The notes: generated from the letters alone by a model not told the origin. Counted from the first letter of the stretch, positions 21,643 to 32,816 are shown. The stretch is 64,000 bases of DNA from Paraburkholderia sp. NMBU_R16 (GCF_013282575.1 NZ_JAAAYE010000010.1:1-64000), one strand, 5' to 3'. Translations and numbers: made by a program.

Positions 21643-21752
21643 AGTACGTGAGAAAGCATGATACAAAAGCATGGAGCGCCTTGTAAATGGAGAAAGGATC
21701 TTCCTGGCACCCCCGCTCCAACGCTGAAGCAAACCATTGACGCGGTCGCGCC

Positions 21753-22694
21753 CTAACCGCCGACGACGAGCCGTTCCGGCGCAAGTACGCCGTCCCCAAC
21801 ACGTGCAACGCCAAGCAAAGCTCCATCGCTTTCACGGTATACCCGCACGCGCACGCCGCCCTCGCTACTTTCCTGCGCCGTCGGCGCGCTCAGTTCCGCG
21901 AGGCGGATTCGCTGCCCTTGCTGAAACCTGCGCGCGAGGTCTTGCGTAAGCTGCACGCGTGCAAACGTCGAGAGCAATGCGTCGACGGGCTGCAGCATCG
22001 CATCGCGCGCCGGCATGTCCATTTCGGAAAGTGCGTCGAGCGTAACCGCATGCTCGAGCGTCAAAGCGCCCACGCCCGTACGCCGCAACGCCACGAGGTG
22101 CGCGCCGCAACCCAGCGCGGTGCCGATGTCCTCGGCCACCGTCCGGACGTAAGTACCCTTGCTGCAGGCGATGCGAAATGTCACGTCGGGCAGTGCGCAG
22201 CCGATCACGTCGAGACTGCGGATCGTTACCGCGCGGCCCTCGCGCTCCACCGTCTGCCCAGCTCGCGCGTAGGCATAAAGCGGTTTTCCATCGCGCTTGA
22301 GTGCCGAGTACATCGGCGGTATCTGGACGATTTCGCCGACGAAGCGCCGGCATGCTGTCTCCACCTCCGCGCGCCCGACCTGCACTGCCGCCGTCTCCAA
22401 TACTTCGCCCTCGGCATCGCCGGTGGATGTGCGAATGCCGAGCCGCATCGTCGCCTCGTAGGTCTTGTCGGCATCGAGCAGGTCCTGCGAAAACTTCGTT
22501 GCCTCACCGAAGCACAGCGGTAAAAGCCCTGAAGCGAGCGGATCGAGCGTCCCCGTGTGACCTGCCTTCTTCGCGAGATAGAGGCGCTTGGCGCTCATCA
22601 GTGCGTCGTTACTCGACAGGCCGAGCGGCTTGTCGAGCAGCAAGACGCCATCGAGCGCGCGGCGCGGCACCCGGGGCCTTTGATTCTGATTCAT
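21753..22694 (-). CDS. truB: tRNA pseudouridine(55) synthase
   Basis: A 313-residue TruB that makes pseudouridine 55 in the T-loop of tRNAs. The catalytic Asp lies in GHTGTLDPLASGLLPLCFG near residue 50. Also visible are GVLLLDKPLGLSSNDAL at the N-terminus, TYEATMRLGIRTSTGDAEG, GKPLYAYARAGQ and the tRNA-contacting CSKGTYVRTVAEDIG. The C-terminal region (residues about 245-313) is PUA-like. It is the last gene of the rimP-nusA-infB-rbfA-truB operon, 39 bp after rbfA. Confidence 0.96.
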   Translation of the reverse strand: MNQNQRPRVPRRALDGVLLLDKPLGLSSNDALMSAKRLYLAKKAGHTGTLDPLASGLLPLCFGEATKFSQDLLDADKTYEATMRLGIRTSTGDAEGEVLETAAVQVGRAEVETACRRFVGEIVQIPPMYSALKRDGKPLYAYARAGQTVEREGRAVTIRSLDVIGCALPDVTFRIACSKGTYVRTVAEDIGTALGCGAHLVALRRTGVGALTLEHAVTLDALSEMDMPARDAMLQPVDALLSTFARVQLTQDLARRFQQGQRIRLAELSAPTAQESSEGGVRVRVYRESDGALLGVARVGDGVLAPERLVVGG

Positions 22695-22733
22695 CGGACA
22701 GTTGCAAAAAGAGAGCAGGCGCTGCGCCGGGAC

Positions 22734-23102
22734 TCAATCGTCCTTGGCGCGGCTGGCGTTGGCCTCGTCGATCAGGCGCGACATCTCGACGGCGCGCTCA
22801 ATGGTCTTGTCATAGTGAAAGTGCAGCGTGGGCACCGTATGGATGTGCAGCCGCTTGAACAGCAGATTGTGCAGATGCCCCGCCGCGTGGTTCAGTGCGC
22901 GTTGCGTTACCTCCGCGTCGCCCGTCAGTGTCGTGAAATAGACCTTCGCATGCGCGTAGTCGGGCGTGAGCTCGACGCTTTGAATCGTCACGAGCCCGAT
23001 GCGCGGATCCTTCACCTCGCGCATGATGAGTTCCGACAGATCTCGTTGGATCTGATCGGCAATCTGCACGTTGCGGTTAGGAGAACTACGTTTCTTCGAC
23101 AT
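22734..23102 (-). CDS. rbfA: 30S ribosome-binding factor A
   Basis: A 122-residue KH-like cold-shock ribosome maturation factor that binds the 30S subunit near 16S helix 1. The sequence [20 protein letters not shown], then [26 protein letters not shown] in the central part and [20 protein letters not shown], is typical. The open frame extends to 23336, but the ATG at 23102 follows AGGAA, matches the family N-terminus and lies just beyond the infB stop. Operon member between infB and truB. Confidence 0.95.
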   Translation of the reverse strand: MSKKRSSPNRNVQIADQIQRDLSELIMREVKDPRIGLVTIQSVELTPDYAHAKVYFTTLTGDAEVTQRALNHAAGHLHNLLFKRLHIHTVPTLHFHYDKTIERAVEMSRLIDEANASRAKDD

Positions 23103-23245
23103 GGCGAAAATTCCTGATGCAAACTTTGCGGGCCGAAAGGCCACGCAACCGTTCTTGCGGCCATCGTTCGAACAAAGGGCCGCCCAAAAAGCAACGGGCG
23201 GGACAGGCTCGTCGCCCGCCCCGCCCCGAGCCGCGCACGTGGCGC

Positions 23246-26110
23246 TTACAGCGTACGCGCGACTTCGGTGACCTCGAACACTTCGAACTGATCGCCTTCG
23301 ACGATATCGTTGAAGTTCTTGATCGACATACCGCACTCGAAGCCCTGCTTCACTTCCTTGACGTCGTCCTTGAAGCGCTTCAGGGAATCGAGTTCGCCGG
23401 TGTGGATGACCACGTTGTTGCGCAGTACGCGCACCGACGACGACCGCTTCACGACACCGTCCGTCACCATACAGCCGGCCACCGCGCCGACCTTCGGCAC
23501 GCGGAACACCTGCCGTACTTCGACCATGCCGGTGATGACCTCGCGCTTCTCCGGCGACAACATGCCCGACATCGCAGCCTTCACCTCATCCACAGCGTCG
23601 TAGATGATGTTGTAGTAGCGAATATCGATGCCGTTGGTCTCCGCCAGCTTGCGGGCCTGGGCATCGGCCCGCGTGTTGAAGCCGATGATGACCGCTTTCG
23701 ACGCCGTGGCCAGATTGACATCCGACTCGCTGATGCCGCCCACCGCGCCGTGCACGATCTGCACGCGCACTTCGTCGGTGGAGAGCTTTTGCAGCGCTTG
23801 CACGAGCGCTTCTTGCGAACCCTGCACGTCGGCCTTGACGATGAGCGGCAGGTTCTTGACCTCGCCCTCGCCCATTTGCTCGAGCATGCTTTCGAGCTTC
23901 GCTGCCTGCTGCTTGGCCAGCTTCACATCGCGGAACTTGCCCTGACGGAACAGCGCGATTTCACGTGCCTTGCGTTCGTCCTGAAGCACCATGACTTCTT
24001 CGCCAGCGGCAGGCACTTCCGACAAGCCCTGGATCTCGACCGGGATCGACGGGCCGGCCGATTTCGTCGCCTTGCTCGTTTCGTCGAGCATCGCGCGAAC
24101 GCGGCCATAGGCGCTGCCCGCAAGCACGACATCGCCGCGCGAGAGCGTACCCGATTGCACGAGCACGGTCGCAACCGGGCCCTTGCCTTTGTCGAGCTTC
24201 GCTTCGATCACGAGCCCCTTCGCAGGCGCATCCACCGGTGCGGTCAATTCGAGCACCTCGGCCTGTAGCAGCACGTTCTCGAGCAGATCGTCGATACCCG
24301 CGCCCGTCTTGGCCGACACCGGCACGAACGGCGAATCGCCACCGTATTCTTCCGGTACGACGCCTTCAGCCACGAGTTCTTGCTTCACGCGCTCGGGGTT
24401 GGCTTCCGGCTTGTCGATCTTGTTGATCGCGACGACGATCGGCACACCGCCCGCCTTCGCGTGCGCAATGGCTTCCTTCGTCTGCGGCATCACGCCGTCG
24501 TCGGCAGCCACGACGAGAATCACGATATCCGTGGCTTTCGCGCCACGTGCCCGCATGGCCGTGAACGCTTCGTGACCCGGCGTATCGAGGAACGTGATGA
24601 CGCCGCGCGGCGTTTCGACGTGATAAGCGCCGATGTGCTGCGTGATGCCGCCCGCCTCGCCCGCCGCCACCTTGGCGCGCCGGATATAGTCGAGCAACGA
24701 CGTCTTGCCGTGGTCGACGTGGCCCATGACCGTGACGACCGGCGGACGCGGCAGTTGCTCCGCGTCGTTCGCTTCTCCTTCGACGAGCAATGCCTCGGGA
24801 TCGTCGAGCTTCGCTGCCACGGCGCGATGCCCGAGCTCTTCGACGACGATCATCGCCGTTTCCTGATCGAGCATCTGGTTGATCGTGACCATCTGGCCCA
24901 GCTTCATCATGACCTTGATGACTTCCGATGCCTTGACGGACATCTTGTGCGCGAGGTCGGCAACGGTGATCGTCTCCGGCACGTGCACTTCGCGCACGAT
25001 CGGCTCCGTCGGTGCCTGGAAGCTGGCGGCCGCATCCTGATGCTTGCCCCGGCCCTTCGGACCGCCGCGCCAGCCGCGATCGACACCGCCGCTCGAATCG
25101 CCGCGCGTCTTGATGCCGCGACGCTTCGCGGCGTCGTCCTGCCAGCCCGCTTTGCCGCCAGGCTTTTTCTTGTCGGCGGAGGGCGCCGCCGGGGTCGTGC
25201 TCGGCGCAGCCGTGGGTGCAGCCTTGCGCGCGGCCGGACGGGCCGCCTCGCCCGCCGGGCGCGCGGGCTTGTGCAACGTACCCTTCGCTTCGGCGGTCTT
25301 GACGGCAGGCTCGGCCGGCTTCGCGGGCGCGGGCTCCGGGGCCTTCACCTGCGCCTTGCGCGGCGTATTCATCATCTCGCGAATCGCGCGCGCTTCGGCC
25401 TCGGCCGCCTCGCGGCGCTTGCGAATTTCCTCCTGCTCGGCGCGGGCCTTCTCGGCGGCCTCGCGCGCAGCGTCTTCGGCCTTCTTGGCCGCTTCACGCT
25501 GTGCGGCACGCTCGGCGGCGGCGCGCTCATCCTCGCTCGCACCGCGCTCGGCCTGCTCGCGCGCAGCGACTTCGGCACGCTTGGCCGCAGCCTCTTCCTC
25601 GGCGCGGCGACGCTCCGCCTCGGCGGCTTGCTCGCGCGCCTGGCGTTCCGCTTCCTCGCGCTCGAGACGTTCTTGCCGCTCCTTGAGCTCCTGCGCCTGC
25701 TTCTCGAGCAGCTCGGCCTCACGGCGTGCCTCTTCCTCGCGCCGCTGCAGCTCGGCGCTTTCGGCGTCGGCCACCTGACCCGCCGCTTCGCCAGCTGCTT
25801 CGCCGGCTTCGTCGCGCTTCACGAACACGCGCTTTTTGCGCACTTCGACCTGAATGGTGCGAGCCTTGCCCGTCGCATCGGACTGTTTGATTTCCGACGT
25901 ATGCCGGCGCGTCAGCGTGATCTTGCGCTTGTCCGCGTCCGCCGAGCCGTGCGCCTTGCGCAAGTGATCGAGCAAACGTGCTTTGTCCGATTCGGACAGC
26001 GCATCGTCCTCACTCGCTTTTTGGACGCCCGCCGCCTGGAGCTGCTCGAGCAGCACCCCGGCAGGCATTTTCAGTTCCGCGGCAAATTGGGCTACGTTGT
26101 TACTCGCCAT
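23246..26110 (-). CDS. infB: Translation initiation factor IF-2
   Basis: A 954-residue IF-2 that places initiator tRNA on the 30S subunit. It starts with the IF2N subdomain ([19 protein letters not shown]), then a long charged Ala/Glu/Arg/Lys-rich coiled region at about residues 100-330. A second IF2N ([20 protein letters not shown]) precedes the G-domain with [35 protein letters not shown] and [11 protein letters not shown]-terminal domains include [18 protein letters not shown]. Internal starts (IF-2 beta/gamma forms) are possible but not proven here. Located between nusA and rbfA in the standard operon. Confidence 0.97.
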   Translation of the reverse strand: MASNNVAQFAAELKMPAGVLLEQLQAAGVQKASEDDALSESDKARLLDHLRKAHGSADADKRKITLTRRHTSEIKQSDATGKARTIQVEVRKKRVFVKRDEAGEAAGEAAGQVADAESAELQRREEEARREAELLEKQAQELKERQERLEREEAERQAREQAAEAERRRAEEEAAAKRAEVAAREQAERGASEDERAAAERAAQREAAKKAEDAAREAAEKARAEQEEIRKRREAAEAEARAIREMMNTPRKAQVKAPEPAPAKPAEPAVKTAEAKGTLHKPARPAGEAARPAARKAAPTAAPSTTPAAPSADKKKPGGKAGWQDDAAKRRGIKTRGDSSGGVDRGWRGGPKGRGKHQDAAASFQAPTEPIVREVHVPETITVADLAHKMSVKASEVIKVMMKLGQMVTINQMLDQETAMIVVEELGHRAVAAKLDDPEALLVEGEANDAEQLPRPPVVTVMGHVDHGKTSLLDYIRRAKVAAGEAGGITQHIGAYHVETPRGVITFLDTPGHEAFTAMRARGAKATDIVILVVAADDGVMPQTKEAIAHAKAGGVPIVVAINKIDKPEANPERVKQELVAEGVVPEEYGGDSPFVPVSAKTGAGIDDLLENVLLQAEVLELTAPVDAPAKGLVIEAKLDKGKGPVATVLVQSGTLSRGDVVLAGSAYGRVRAMLDETSKATKSAGPSIPVEIQGLSEVPAAGEEVMVLQDERKAREIALFRQGKFRDVKLAKQQAAKLESMLEQMGEGEVKNLPLIVKADVQGSQEALVQALQKLSTDEVRVQIVHGAVGGISESDVNLATASKAVIIGFNTRADAQARKLAETNGIDIRYYNIIYDAVDEVKAAMSGMLSPEKREVITGMVEVRQVFRVPKVGAVAGCMVTDGVVKRSSSVRVLRNNVVIHTGELDSLKRFKDDVKEVKQGFECGMSIKNFNDIVEGDQFEVFEVTEVARTL

Positions 26111-26221
26111 TCATTCCTCTTAATGCAAGGACCGATTCCTTGCGGTTAGCATCGGGTCGTGCGACCGGCGCGTGCTAAATCTATCGCCGTCGCGATCGTT
26201 TCAGTGCGTCATGGTATTCAC

Positions 26222-27697
26222 TCACTGGAACCAGTGTTCACGTGCTTTCATGATCAACGCTTTCGCGGCTTCCTCTTCCATTCCAGTCAATTCGACCAAT
26301 TCGTCCACGGCCAGCTCGGCAAGCTCGTCGCGCGTCTGTATTTGATGCGCGGCCAGTTTCGCGAGCAAGTCGGAATCGACTCCGTCGAGGCTCTTCAGAT
26401 CGAGCGAGGCGTTTTCGACTTTCTCTTCGTTCGCGATCGCCATCGTCAACAGCGCATCGCGTGCGCGGTTGCGCAACTCGTGAACGGTGTCTTCGTCGAA
26501 CGCCTCGATCTCGAGCATTTCGTTGAGTGGCACATAGGCGATCTCTTCGAGGCTCGTAAAGCCCTCGTCGATCAGGATGTCGGCCACTTCCTCGTCGACG
26601 TCCAGCCGCGCCATGAACAGGTCGCGCAATACGCCCCGCTCCTGGTTCTGCTTCTGCGCGGATTCGTCCGGCGTCATGATGTTGATCTGCCAGCCGGTCA
26701 GCTCGCTCGCGAGCCGCACGTTCTGGCCGCTGCGGCCGATCGCGACCGCGAGCTCGTTTTCGTCCACGACGACGTCCATCGAATGTTTTTCTTCATCGAC
26801 GACGATCGACTGGACCGCTGCCGGCGCGAGCGCACCGATCACGAACTGGGCGGGATCCTCCGACCATAGCACGATGTCGACGTTCTCGCCACCGAGCTCG
26901 TTGCGCACCGCCTGCACGCGCGAGCCGCGGATGCCGACGCAGGTGCCGATCGGATCGATCCGCTTGTCATAGGCGATGACGCCGATTTTCGCCCGCACGC
27001 CGGGATCGCGCGCGGCGGCCTTGATTTCGAGCAGGCCCTGCTCGATTTCCGGCACTTCCATTTCGAACAGCTTCATCAGGAACTCGGGCGCGGTGCGCGA
27101 GAGCTCGATCTGCGGCCCGCGAGCCGTCCGATCGACCTTCGCGATATAGGCGCGCACGCGGTCGCCCACGCGCAAGTTCTCTTTCGGAATCAGTTGATCG
27201 CGGCGCAGCAGCGCTTCCACGCGCCCCGATTCGACGATGAAGTTTCCCTTGTCGAGCCGCTTCACCGTACCCGTCATGATCTTTTCCCCACGCTCGAGGA
27301 AATCGTTCAGGATCTGCTCGCGCTCGGCATCGCGCACCTTTTGCAGAATGACCTGCTTAGCGGCCTGTGCGCCGATGCGGCCGAACTCGATCGACGGGAT
27401 CGGCTCCTCGATGTATTCGTCGATTTCGATGTCGGGCTGCTGTTCGCGCGCCTCGAAAAGCAGGATTTCCTGATCCGGCTCTTGCAGACCGGCCTCGTCC
27501 GGCACGACGCGCCACCGGCGATACGTTTCGTGCTCACCCGATTCACGATCGATGTGCACGCGAATATCGACGTCTTCTTCGAAGAGCTTCTTGGTTGCCG
27601 AAGCAAGGGCGGCTTCGAGCGCAGCGAACACGACATCCTTGTTGACGTTCTTCTCGCGCGCCAGCGCATCCACCAGCATCAATACTTCGCGACTCAT
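26222..27697 (-). CDS. nusA: Transcription termination/antitermination factor NusA
   Basis: A 491-residue NusA that binds RNA polymerase and nascent RNA. The order of domains is: N-terminal polymerase-binding ([18 protein letters not shown]), S1 ([20 protein letters not shown]), two KH domains with [20 protein letters not shown] and [19 protein letters not shown], then two C-terminal acidic repeats ([20 protein letters not shown] and a second after it). Its ATG overlaps the rimP stop by four bases (ATGA), showing tight translational coupling. Confidence 0.97.
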   Translation of the reverse strand: MSREVLMLVDALAREKNVNKDVVFAALEAALASATKKLFEEDVDIRVHIDRESGEHETYRRWRVVPDEAGLQEPDQEILLFEAREQQPDIEIDEYIEEPIPSIEFGRIGAQAAKQVILQKVRDAEREQILNDFLERGEKIMTGTVKRLDKGNFIVESGRVEALLRRDQLIPKENLRVGDRVRAYIAKVDRTARGPQIELSRTAPEFLMKLFEMEVPEIEQGLLEIKAAARDPGVRAKIGVIAYDKRIDPIGTCVGIRGSRVQAVRNELGGENVDIVLWSEDPAQFVIGALAPAAVQSIVVDEEKHSMDVVVDENELAVAIGRSGQNVRLASELTGWQINIMTPDESAQKQNQERGVLRDLFMARLDVDEEVADILIDEGFTSLEEIAYVPLNEMLEIEAFDEDTVHELRNRARDALLTMAIANEEKVENASLDLKSLDGVDSDLLAKLAAHQIQTRDELAELAVDELVELTGMEEEAAKALIMKAREHWFQ

Positions 27698-28152
27698 TGT
27701 TTCCGGCTCCTAAAATCAACGTGCGGGACGAGGCGCGCGCGGTCCATATCCGCAAGCGTAAAGTCGAGCATCGCGGCGCCTTCTTTCCCAACAAATTCCA
27801 AACCGATCGTTTCCCCGTTCGGCGCATGGAGAATGCCCCGGTACGTCTTGCGCCCGTCCAACGGTTTTTTCAGCGTAACGACCGCCTCGCTCCCCGCGAA
27901 TCGCACGAAATCGGCCAATTTCTTCAGCGGACGGTCGAGCCCCGGCGACGACACTTCGAGCCGCTCGTAATCGATATTTTCAACCGTCAAAACGTGCTGG
28001 AGCTGACGAGTGACCTTTTCACAGTCCTCGATCGCGATGCCGGAGGGCTGATCGATATAGACGCAGAGCATGCCGCGCCCGGTACGCTCGAGATCGACCA
28101 ACTCGTAGCCCATGCCCGAGACCGTGGTTTCTATCAGTTCCGTCAGTTGCAC
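27694..28152 (-). CDS. rimP: Ribosome maturation factor RimP
   Basis: A 152-residue RimP needed for 30S subunit maturation. Visible are [20 protein letters not shown] at the N-terminus, the core [21 protein letters not shown] and [19 protein letters not shown], and the C-terminal SH3-like part. It is the first gene of the operon that runs to truB; the promoter should lie in the 100 bp between its start and the rluB terminator at 28258-28282. Confidence 0.95.
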   Translation of the reverse strand: MQLTELIETTVSGMGYELVDLERTGRGMLCVYIDQPSGIAIEDCEKVTRQLQHVLTVENIDYERLEVSSPGLDRPLKKLADFVRFAGSEAVVTLKKPLDGRKTYRGILHAPNGETIGLEFVGKEGAAMLDFTLADMDRARLVPHVDFRSRKQ

Positions 28153-28257
28153 AAGTGCCCTCTAAGATGTTCGCGCGCGACGCGAACATCTTGCGGGCCG
28201 CGCGCCTGGCCGGCGCACGGAAGGTCAGTGCAACCCGAGATGCTGAACCGCAACGGC

Positions 28258-28282
28258 AAAAAAAAATGGGCTGAACGCCCAT
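28258..28282 (-). terminator. Terminator downstream of rluB
   Basis: On the minus strand ATGGGC and GCCCAT (28266-28271 and 28277-28282) form a stem with a 5-base loop and are followed by a run of at least eight T. It ends the scpB-rluB transcript before rimP. Confidence 0.82.
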
Positions 28283-28424
28283 CTTCTTCTTACCGGTGGT
28301 CGCACCTGAGCCGCACGAAAAAGCCGCACGCCCAGCGACTTCGAGATTCTAGCATTTTTCGAGAGCGCGTGCAAAGCGCGCGCGCTCTCGAACGACACCT
28401 TCGTCGAATGCGGACCGCTGGCCG

Positions 28425-30146
28425 CTACCGGCCCCGCGCGCGATTGCGCGGCAATCCGCGCGGCCCGTTGGCGCCACCGCCCGGGCGATTGCCGCCCGCG
28501 GGCCGGTTGCCGCCGGGGCCGCCACCGCCACCACCCGGGCCGCGCTTCGCGCCACCGGCAGGCAACGCGCGGTTGCCATCCACGTCGCCACGTGCGCGTT
28601 GCGGCCCGCTCTTGCCCCGGTTTGCGCCCGGACGCCCGCCGAAACCGCCAGGCGCATCACCGAATCCGCCGCCCGGACCGCGCCGGCCCGGACCGCGGCC
28701 TGGCTGCTCGAAGCGGCCGTGCGCCGTCAGCACCGGCTCGCGGCTGATGAAGCCCATCGACGTTTGCATCGGATCCGGTTGGCGGCGTTCCTGCGTCGCG
28801 CGGCGCGCACCCTTGTCTTCGACCGGCGCCTTCAGCCCGACCGCGCTCATGAGGCTGCGCACCTGGTTTTCTTCGAGCTCCTCCCACCGGCCGCGGCGCA
28901 ACCCGCGCGGCAGGGAGATCGGGCCATGCCGCGTCCGAATCAGACGGCTCACCATGAGGCCGACCGCTTCGAACATCCGACGCACTTCCCGATTGCGCCC
29001 TTCCGCGAGCGCAACGTGATACCAGTGGTTCGTCCCTTCGCCGCCACCGTCCCGAATCCGCAGGAAGTTGGCTGGACCGTCTTCGAGTTCGACGCCGTGG
29101 AGGAGCTTTTGCCGCGCTCCTTCGCTGAGCTCTCCGACTACCCGAACGGCGTACTCGCGTTCGACGCTATAGCGCGGGTGCATGAACCGGTTGGCCAGAT
29201 CGCCCGACGTCGTGAGCAGCAACAGCCCTTCGGTGTTGAAGTCGAGCCGGCCGACAGCCAGCCATTTCGCCGTTTTCATCGGCGGCAGCTTGTCGAAGAC
29301 CGACGCCCGGCCCTCGGGATCGGCATGACTCACGATCTCCCCGGCGGGCTTGTGGTAGACGAGCACGCGCGGCGGCTTCGTCTGCAAGCGCCGCTTGACC
29401 GGCTTTCCATTGATCCTGACCTGGTCCGTCGGCATGATGCGCTGACCGATATGGGCCGGCTCGCCGTTCACCGATACACGCCCGGCGACGATCAGTTCTT
29501 CCATCTCGCGGCGCGAACCCATGCCCGCTTCGGCCAGCACCTTGTGCAGCTTCGGCGCATCGTCATCGGGCGACAGCACCCGCTTTTGCGGCGCCTGGCG
29601 GCCGCGGCGCAGCATCGGTGCGCGCACGCCGGCCGTCGAGCCGTTGTCCGCATCGAACGCCGGCGACGTCACGTACGAGAACAGGTCGTCGGGCCCTCCT
29701 GCCGCCGCGCCGGGCGCATCGCCACGCGGCTCCTCGGCACGCTTGCCCTCGCCTGCGGGACGGCCAGGGCCGGGGCCGCGCTCGCGGCGCGCGCCAGCGG
29801 GTTTGCGCGGCGGTTTCCCCCCAGCGCTTCGCTTTTGATCCCGTTGCGGCGGCGCGGCGTCGAGCGCGTCGCCTCCTGGCGCAGCGAGCTCGGCCGGCGC
29901 GTCGGGCTCCGATTGCGCCGCTGGATCGCCTTTGGTCTTGGCCGCCGCACGACGCCGCGCGATGAGACTGCGCGGCCCGCGGCGCAGACCGCGCCTCGGG
30001 CGCTCCTCGCCGCCGGCATCCGTCGCCTGGGGCTCTCGCTCGTTGGGGCCGTCGGGTGCCTCTTGCGCGCCCAATGTTCGTTCGCGGCCCGCAGCGTCAA
30101 TAGCGTGCCCGGACGCGGACAAATCGGTGTCGTGGGTATCTGTCAA
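28425..30146 (-). CDS. rluB: 23S rRNA pseudouridine(2605) synthase with long disordered tails
   Basis: A 573-residue RsuA/RluB-family enzyme. The S4 RNA-binding domain is at about residues 200-250 ([20 protein letters not shown]), and the catalytic Asp lies in [18 protein letters not shown]. The family C-terminal block is [16 protein letters not shown], then [16 protein letters not shown]. The core is about 240 residues. It has a roughly 195-residue Arg/Ala/Gly/Pro-rich N-terminal extension and an 80-residue Gly/Arg/Pro tail with RGG-like repeats after residue 490. Such tails are common in Burkholderia RluB and may bind RNA. It lies downstream of scpB, as in many bacteria. Confidence 0.93.
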   Translation of the reverse strand: MTDTHDTDLSASGHAIDAAGRERTLGAQEAPDGPNEREPQATDAGGEERPRRGLRRGPRSLIARRRAAAKTKGDPAAQSEPDAPAELAAPGGDALDAAPPQRDQKRSAGGKPPRKPAGARRERGPGPGRPAGEGKRAEEPRGDAPGAAAGGPDDLFSYVTSPAFDADNGSTAGVRAPMLRRGRQAPQKRVLSPDDDAPKLHKVLAEAGMGSRREMEELIVAGRVSVNGEPAHIGQRIMPTDQVRINGKPVKRRLQTKPPRVLVYHKPAGEIVSHADPEGRASVFDKLPPMKTAKWLAVGRLDFNTEGLLLLTTSGDLANRFMHPRYSVEREYAVRVVGELSEGARQKLLHGVELEDGPANFLRIRDGGGEGTNHWYHVALAEGRNREVRRMFEAVGLMVSRLIRTRHGPISLPRGLRRGRWEELEENQVRSLMSAVGLKAPVEDKGARRATQERRQPDPMQTSMGFISREPVLTAHGRFEQPGRGPGRRGPGGGFGDAPGGFGGRPGANRGKSGPQRARGDVDGNRALPAGGAKRGPGGGGGGPGGNRPAGGNRPGGGANGPRGLPRNRARGR

Positions 30147-30206
30147 AACAACCTCGAATGTCAGAGGGCTCGCACTCGTCGCGAGTGCGGCAAAAATTCG
30201 GTTAGT

Positions 30207-31088
30207 TCAGGCACGGCGCGAGGCCGCTTCGTGGTTGGCGAATGAGTCGTCGTCGACGCCATTCACCGAATCGTTTTCGTCACGTTCCGAAGTCGCAGCG
30301 GGCGACTCGATCGCACGCAGCACAGGCGCGGGCGACGGGCCCACCGGCGCTTCGCCGTCGCCTTCATCCGCTTGCTGGGGCGCGTCGCCGATATCCTCCG
30401 CGCATAAATCGTGCTCCGCGGCGTCGCCCCCGCGCGCCGGCTCGTCGGCCGCCGCGGCATCGGCCGCGCCGGCGACCTGCAGTTCGTCAGTCTTGCCGGG
30501 TTCGTCGAATTCCTGGCTCGCCGACTCGGGAAACTCGATCGCGTGCTGAGCGAGCGGCGTTCCGTCGAGCTGGGCGGCCGGATCTTCGAGCGGCGGCAGC
30601 TCGTCGAGCGCCTTCAAACCGAGATCATCGAGAAATTGCTTGGTCGTCGCATAGAGCGCGGGCCGCCCCGGAACGTCGCGATGACCGATGACCTCGATCC
30701 AATTGCGGTCCTCGAGCTGTTTGACCACCTGCGTATTGACTGTGACGCCGCGGATCTCCTCGATGTCGCCACGCGTGACGGGCTGTCGATACGCGATGAT
30801 CGCCAGCGTCTCGAGCACCGCTCGCGAATACTTCGGCGGCTTTTCAGGGTGCAGACGGTCCAGAAAATTGCGCATCGCCGGCTTGCTTTGGAAGCGCCAC
30901 CCCGACGCCAGCGCGACGAGTTCGACGCCGCGACCGGACCACTCGCTTCTCAAATCCTCGAGCAACGCACGGACTGTGTCCGCCGACAGGCCGTCGGCGA
31001 ATAGCTTGCGCAACTCGCCGAGCTTCAGCGGTTCTTGCGCGCAAATCAAAGCAGTCTCGAGGACGATCTTCGCCTCTTGGGTATTCAT
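30207..31088 (-). CDS. scpB: Segregation and condensation protein B
   Basis: A 293-residue ScpB, the winged-helix subunit of the SMC-ScpAB chromosome condensation complex. Tandem winged-helix domains cover about residues 1-180, with [40 protein letters not shown] and [21 protein letters not shown], then [19 protein letters not shown]. The C-terminal 100 residues are acidic and low-complexity, rich in Ala, Asp and Glu. No scpA lies within the window on this side. It probably forms an operon with rluB, 60 bp downstream. Confidence 0.94.
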   Translation of the reverse strand: MNTQEAKIVLETALICAQEPLKLGELRKLFADGLSADTVRALLEDLRSEWSGRGVELVALASGWRFQSKPAMRNFLDRLHPEKPPKYSRAVLETLAIIAYRQPVTRGDIEEIRGVTVNTQVVKQLEDRNWIEVIGHRDVPGRPALYATTKQFLDDLGLKALDELPPLEDPAAQLDGTPLAQHAIEFPESASQEFDEPGKTDELQVAGAADAAAADEPARGGDAAEHDLCAEDIGDAPQQADEGDGEAPVGPSPAPVLRAIESPAATSERDENDSVNGVDDDSFANHEAASRRA

Positions 31089-31658
31089 GCAGCTAGGCCA
31101 GACCCTGTGTGGTCAAACGAACCGGATCAATCAGACGATGTTGGAACAGAAGACGCGCTCGCCCGATTTTGATCGGTCATATTGATGGGAGCACGGACCG
31201 GGGGGCGGCGAATCGGACAGCTATCGAGCCAAGCCCAGCCGGACAAAGCGGCGGCCTTCCGAAGATGACGCCGCGCGATTGAACGTCATCTTACGCAAAA
31301 AGGTTCGGTGCGTAAACGGGCAACCGAGCAACGGGCCCACAACTGCCCTGCACGCCTTTGCAGGCAACCCGAAAACGAGCCGGGACGAAAAGCCGCTCCG
31401 CGCCGCCGAATCGACTTGCTCCCTCGATGCGTTCGATTCGAGCCGAAAGTCGCGGCGCGCTGCCGGGTTCTCAACCCGGGCGCCCGGCCCCGCCACGGAT
31501 GCTGCAGTTGCAAAAGCGCCTCTTTGACGCCTCGATGCAAGTAGCCTGTCGGGCGGCGGCCCACTTTTGTGCATCGCAATATTCGGGCGCCCGCGCACCC
31601 CCGGAGCGCCGCACTGCACTGGATTGGTGATTGTCCCGATTTTCCCCGGCGGGCTTTT

Positions 31659-31673
31659 GGCGTCTTATACGCC
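31659..31673. promoter_or_regulatory. Inverted repeat, possible enhancer site for the sigma54 promoter
   Basis: GGCGT-CTTAT-ACGCC forms a 5-bp dyad centred about 93 bp before the predicted transcription start near 31759. That is a usual distance for an enhancer-binding-protein site at sigma54 promoters. Only one dyad is seen, so this is tentative. Confidence 0.3.
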
Positions 31674-31732
31674 CCTAGCTGATCCCCCGACAGGCCCGCC
31701 GCCACGCGCCTCGCGGCGCCCGTCGACCCGCG

Positions 31733-31748
31733 TGGCACGCTTGTTGCA
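31733..31748 (+). promoter_or_regulatory. Sigma54 (RpoN) promoter
   Basis: TGGCACG-CTTG-TTGCA matches the -24/-12 consensus at every conserved base, with GG (31734-31735) and GC (31746-31747) separated by 10 bp. It points at the DUF4096-like gene at 31900, with a predicted start near 31759 and a 5' leader of about 140 bases. Confidence 0.7.
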
Positions 31749-31899
31749 TTGCTCGAGCCGCCGAAGCCGGTACGGCGCGCTCGATAGCTTGATTGGCAAG
31801 CGCGGCCACAGCCGGCGCACTCGGCACTCGTTTTATCGGGTGTTTCGAGCGTGCGCAGCACGGGGCGGCGCACCGGGTCAGTTTCGCTGAGGTGAGGAC

Positions 31900-32301
31900 A
31901 TGATGCTGTTCGACGATTTGAGAGATAACGAATGGGCGCTGGTGGAAGCGTTGTTCTGCGCGGAACCCGCGCGCAGTGAACGGCGCGGACGCCCCCGCGT
32001 GGAAGCACGCGCAGTCGTCAACGCGGTGCTGTGGGTGCTCTCCACGGGCGAAGGCTGGTCGAAGCTTCCGGGCCGCTATCCTTCCCCGCCGACTTGCCGG
32101 CGCCGCTTCGACGAATGGCAAGCGGACGGCACACTCGCTGAAATCGTCAAGCGGCTGTCGACCTGCGGACGGCAGATTTCGCTGCGCGGACGTATCGGCG
32201 CCTCCACCGTCAAACCGCCCGCGCCGCCCAGCCGCGACCGCCTGCGCGGCGCATTCTGGACCAATCCCGAATCCTGGCGCGCGCCCGTGAAGATGGCTTG
32301 A
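31900..32301 (+). CDS. Stand-alone IS5-type transposase N-terminal-domain (DUF4096-like) protein, second copy
   Basis: A 133-residue protein with the same layout as the product of 5437-5838: LRDNEWALVEALFC, RRGRPRVEARAVVNAVLWVL, GEGWSKLPGRYPSPPTCRRR and FDEWQADG. As there, the DDE catalytic part of a transposase is missing and the C-terminus (about residues 85-133) is different and Arg/Pro-rich. The sequence is diverged from its paralogue, so this is not a recent copy. There are no flanking inverted repeats or target duplications visible. The ATG at 31900 follows GAGGTGAGG. A sigma54-type promoter 150 bp upstream suggests regulated expression and a host function, perhaps as a DNA-binding regulator. 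Confidence 0.75.
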   Translation: MMLFDDLRDNEWALVEALFCAEPARSERRGRPRVEARAVVNAVLWVLSTGEGWSKLPGRYPSPPTCRRRFDEWQADGTLAEIVKRLSTCGRQISLRGRIGASTVKPPAPPSRDRLRGAFWTNPESWRAPVKMA

Positions 32302-32403
32302 TCCGCGCCTACGGGAGCGGGTGCGCCTGCGGCCAAACGCAGGCGAAACATCCATTTACCAATATTTACAGCGCGCTTTCGTGGCCCCGCGTACCTTGCC
32401 GGT

Positions 32404-32712
32404 ATGCAGACAAGCCTTTTGCGCGGCCTACCCGCGAACGTCCTGCTGAAGTGCATACCGTTGCTACTGGGCAGCATGATCGTCCCGCTCGTCATCGCGG
32501 CGATCATACCGGTGGCAGACGGCGGTGTACGCAGTACGGGCGCCCGCGCTCAGCCGCATCCGCCACCGAGCGCGTCGACGCCCGTTCCCATGCCGGTGGA
32601 CGTGCCGCGTGGGGATTTGCGCAGCGACATCGTCCGCAATGCGCGGTCGCATCCCGAGGTACCGAGCCCACCGCCTCCGCCCCGCCCGCGTAACGTTCGA
32701 GATCACCATTGA
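32404..32712 (+). CDS. Small hypothetical protein with one membrane segment, possibly frameshifted
   Basis: A 102-residue frame with an N-terminal hydrophobic segment (CIPLLLGSMIVPLVIAAIIP, about residues 17-36) followed by a Pro-rich tail. The family was not recognised. In another frame the sequence from about 32690 to 32818 translates to RVTFEITIDSAREGVTTIKK and then GTVRIRRGPSECHEHIV. This looks like genuine coding sequence and stops exactly before the terminator at 32817. A single frameshift near the Pro-rich stretch (32675-32700) would join the two into one exported or membrane-anchored protein of about 138 residues. Confidence is limited because there are no homology data. Confidence 0.45.
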   Translation: MQTSLLRGLPANVLLKCIPLLLGSMIVPLVIAAIIPVADGGVRSTGARAQPHPPPSASTPVPMPVDVPRGDLRSDIVRNARSHPEVPSPPPPPRPRNVRDHH

Positions 32713-32816
32713 TTCGGCGCGAGAGGGCGTGACAACGATAAAGAAGGGAACCGTGCGCATTCGCCGCGGTCCGAGTGAATGCCATGAGCACATCGTGGCA
32801 GCAGAAATACACCGGT

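Larger units (their letters stand above)
31089..31899. other. Long intergenic region (811 bp) with sigma54-type promoter
   Basis: No convincing gene was found. Several long open frames exist on both strands, but their translations are Arg/Ala-rich with no recognisable domain and they mask one another. The region contains the scpB promoter zone (minus, near 31089-31200), a hairpin CCGGGTT-CTC-AACCCGG near 31460, an inverted repeat at 31659-31673 and a near-perfect sigma54 promoter at 31733-31748, both described separately. The unusual length for this genome suggests a complex regulatory region for the gene at 31900. Confidence 0.6.

Noticed and set aside
31286-32008. 240-codon open frame on the minus strand over the sigma54 region
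   Set aside because: Its translation is Arg/Ala/Pro-rich with no motif and it overlaps the real gene at 31900; typical shadow in high-GC DNA.
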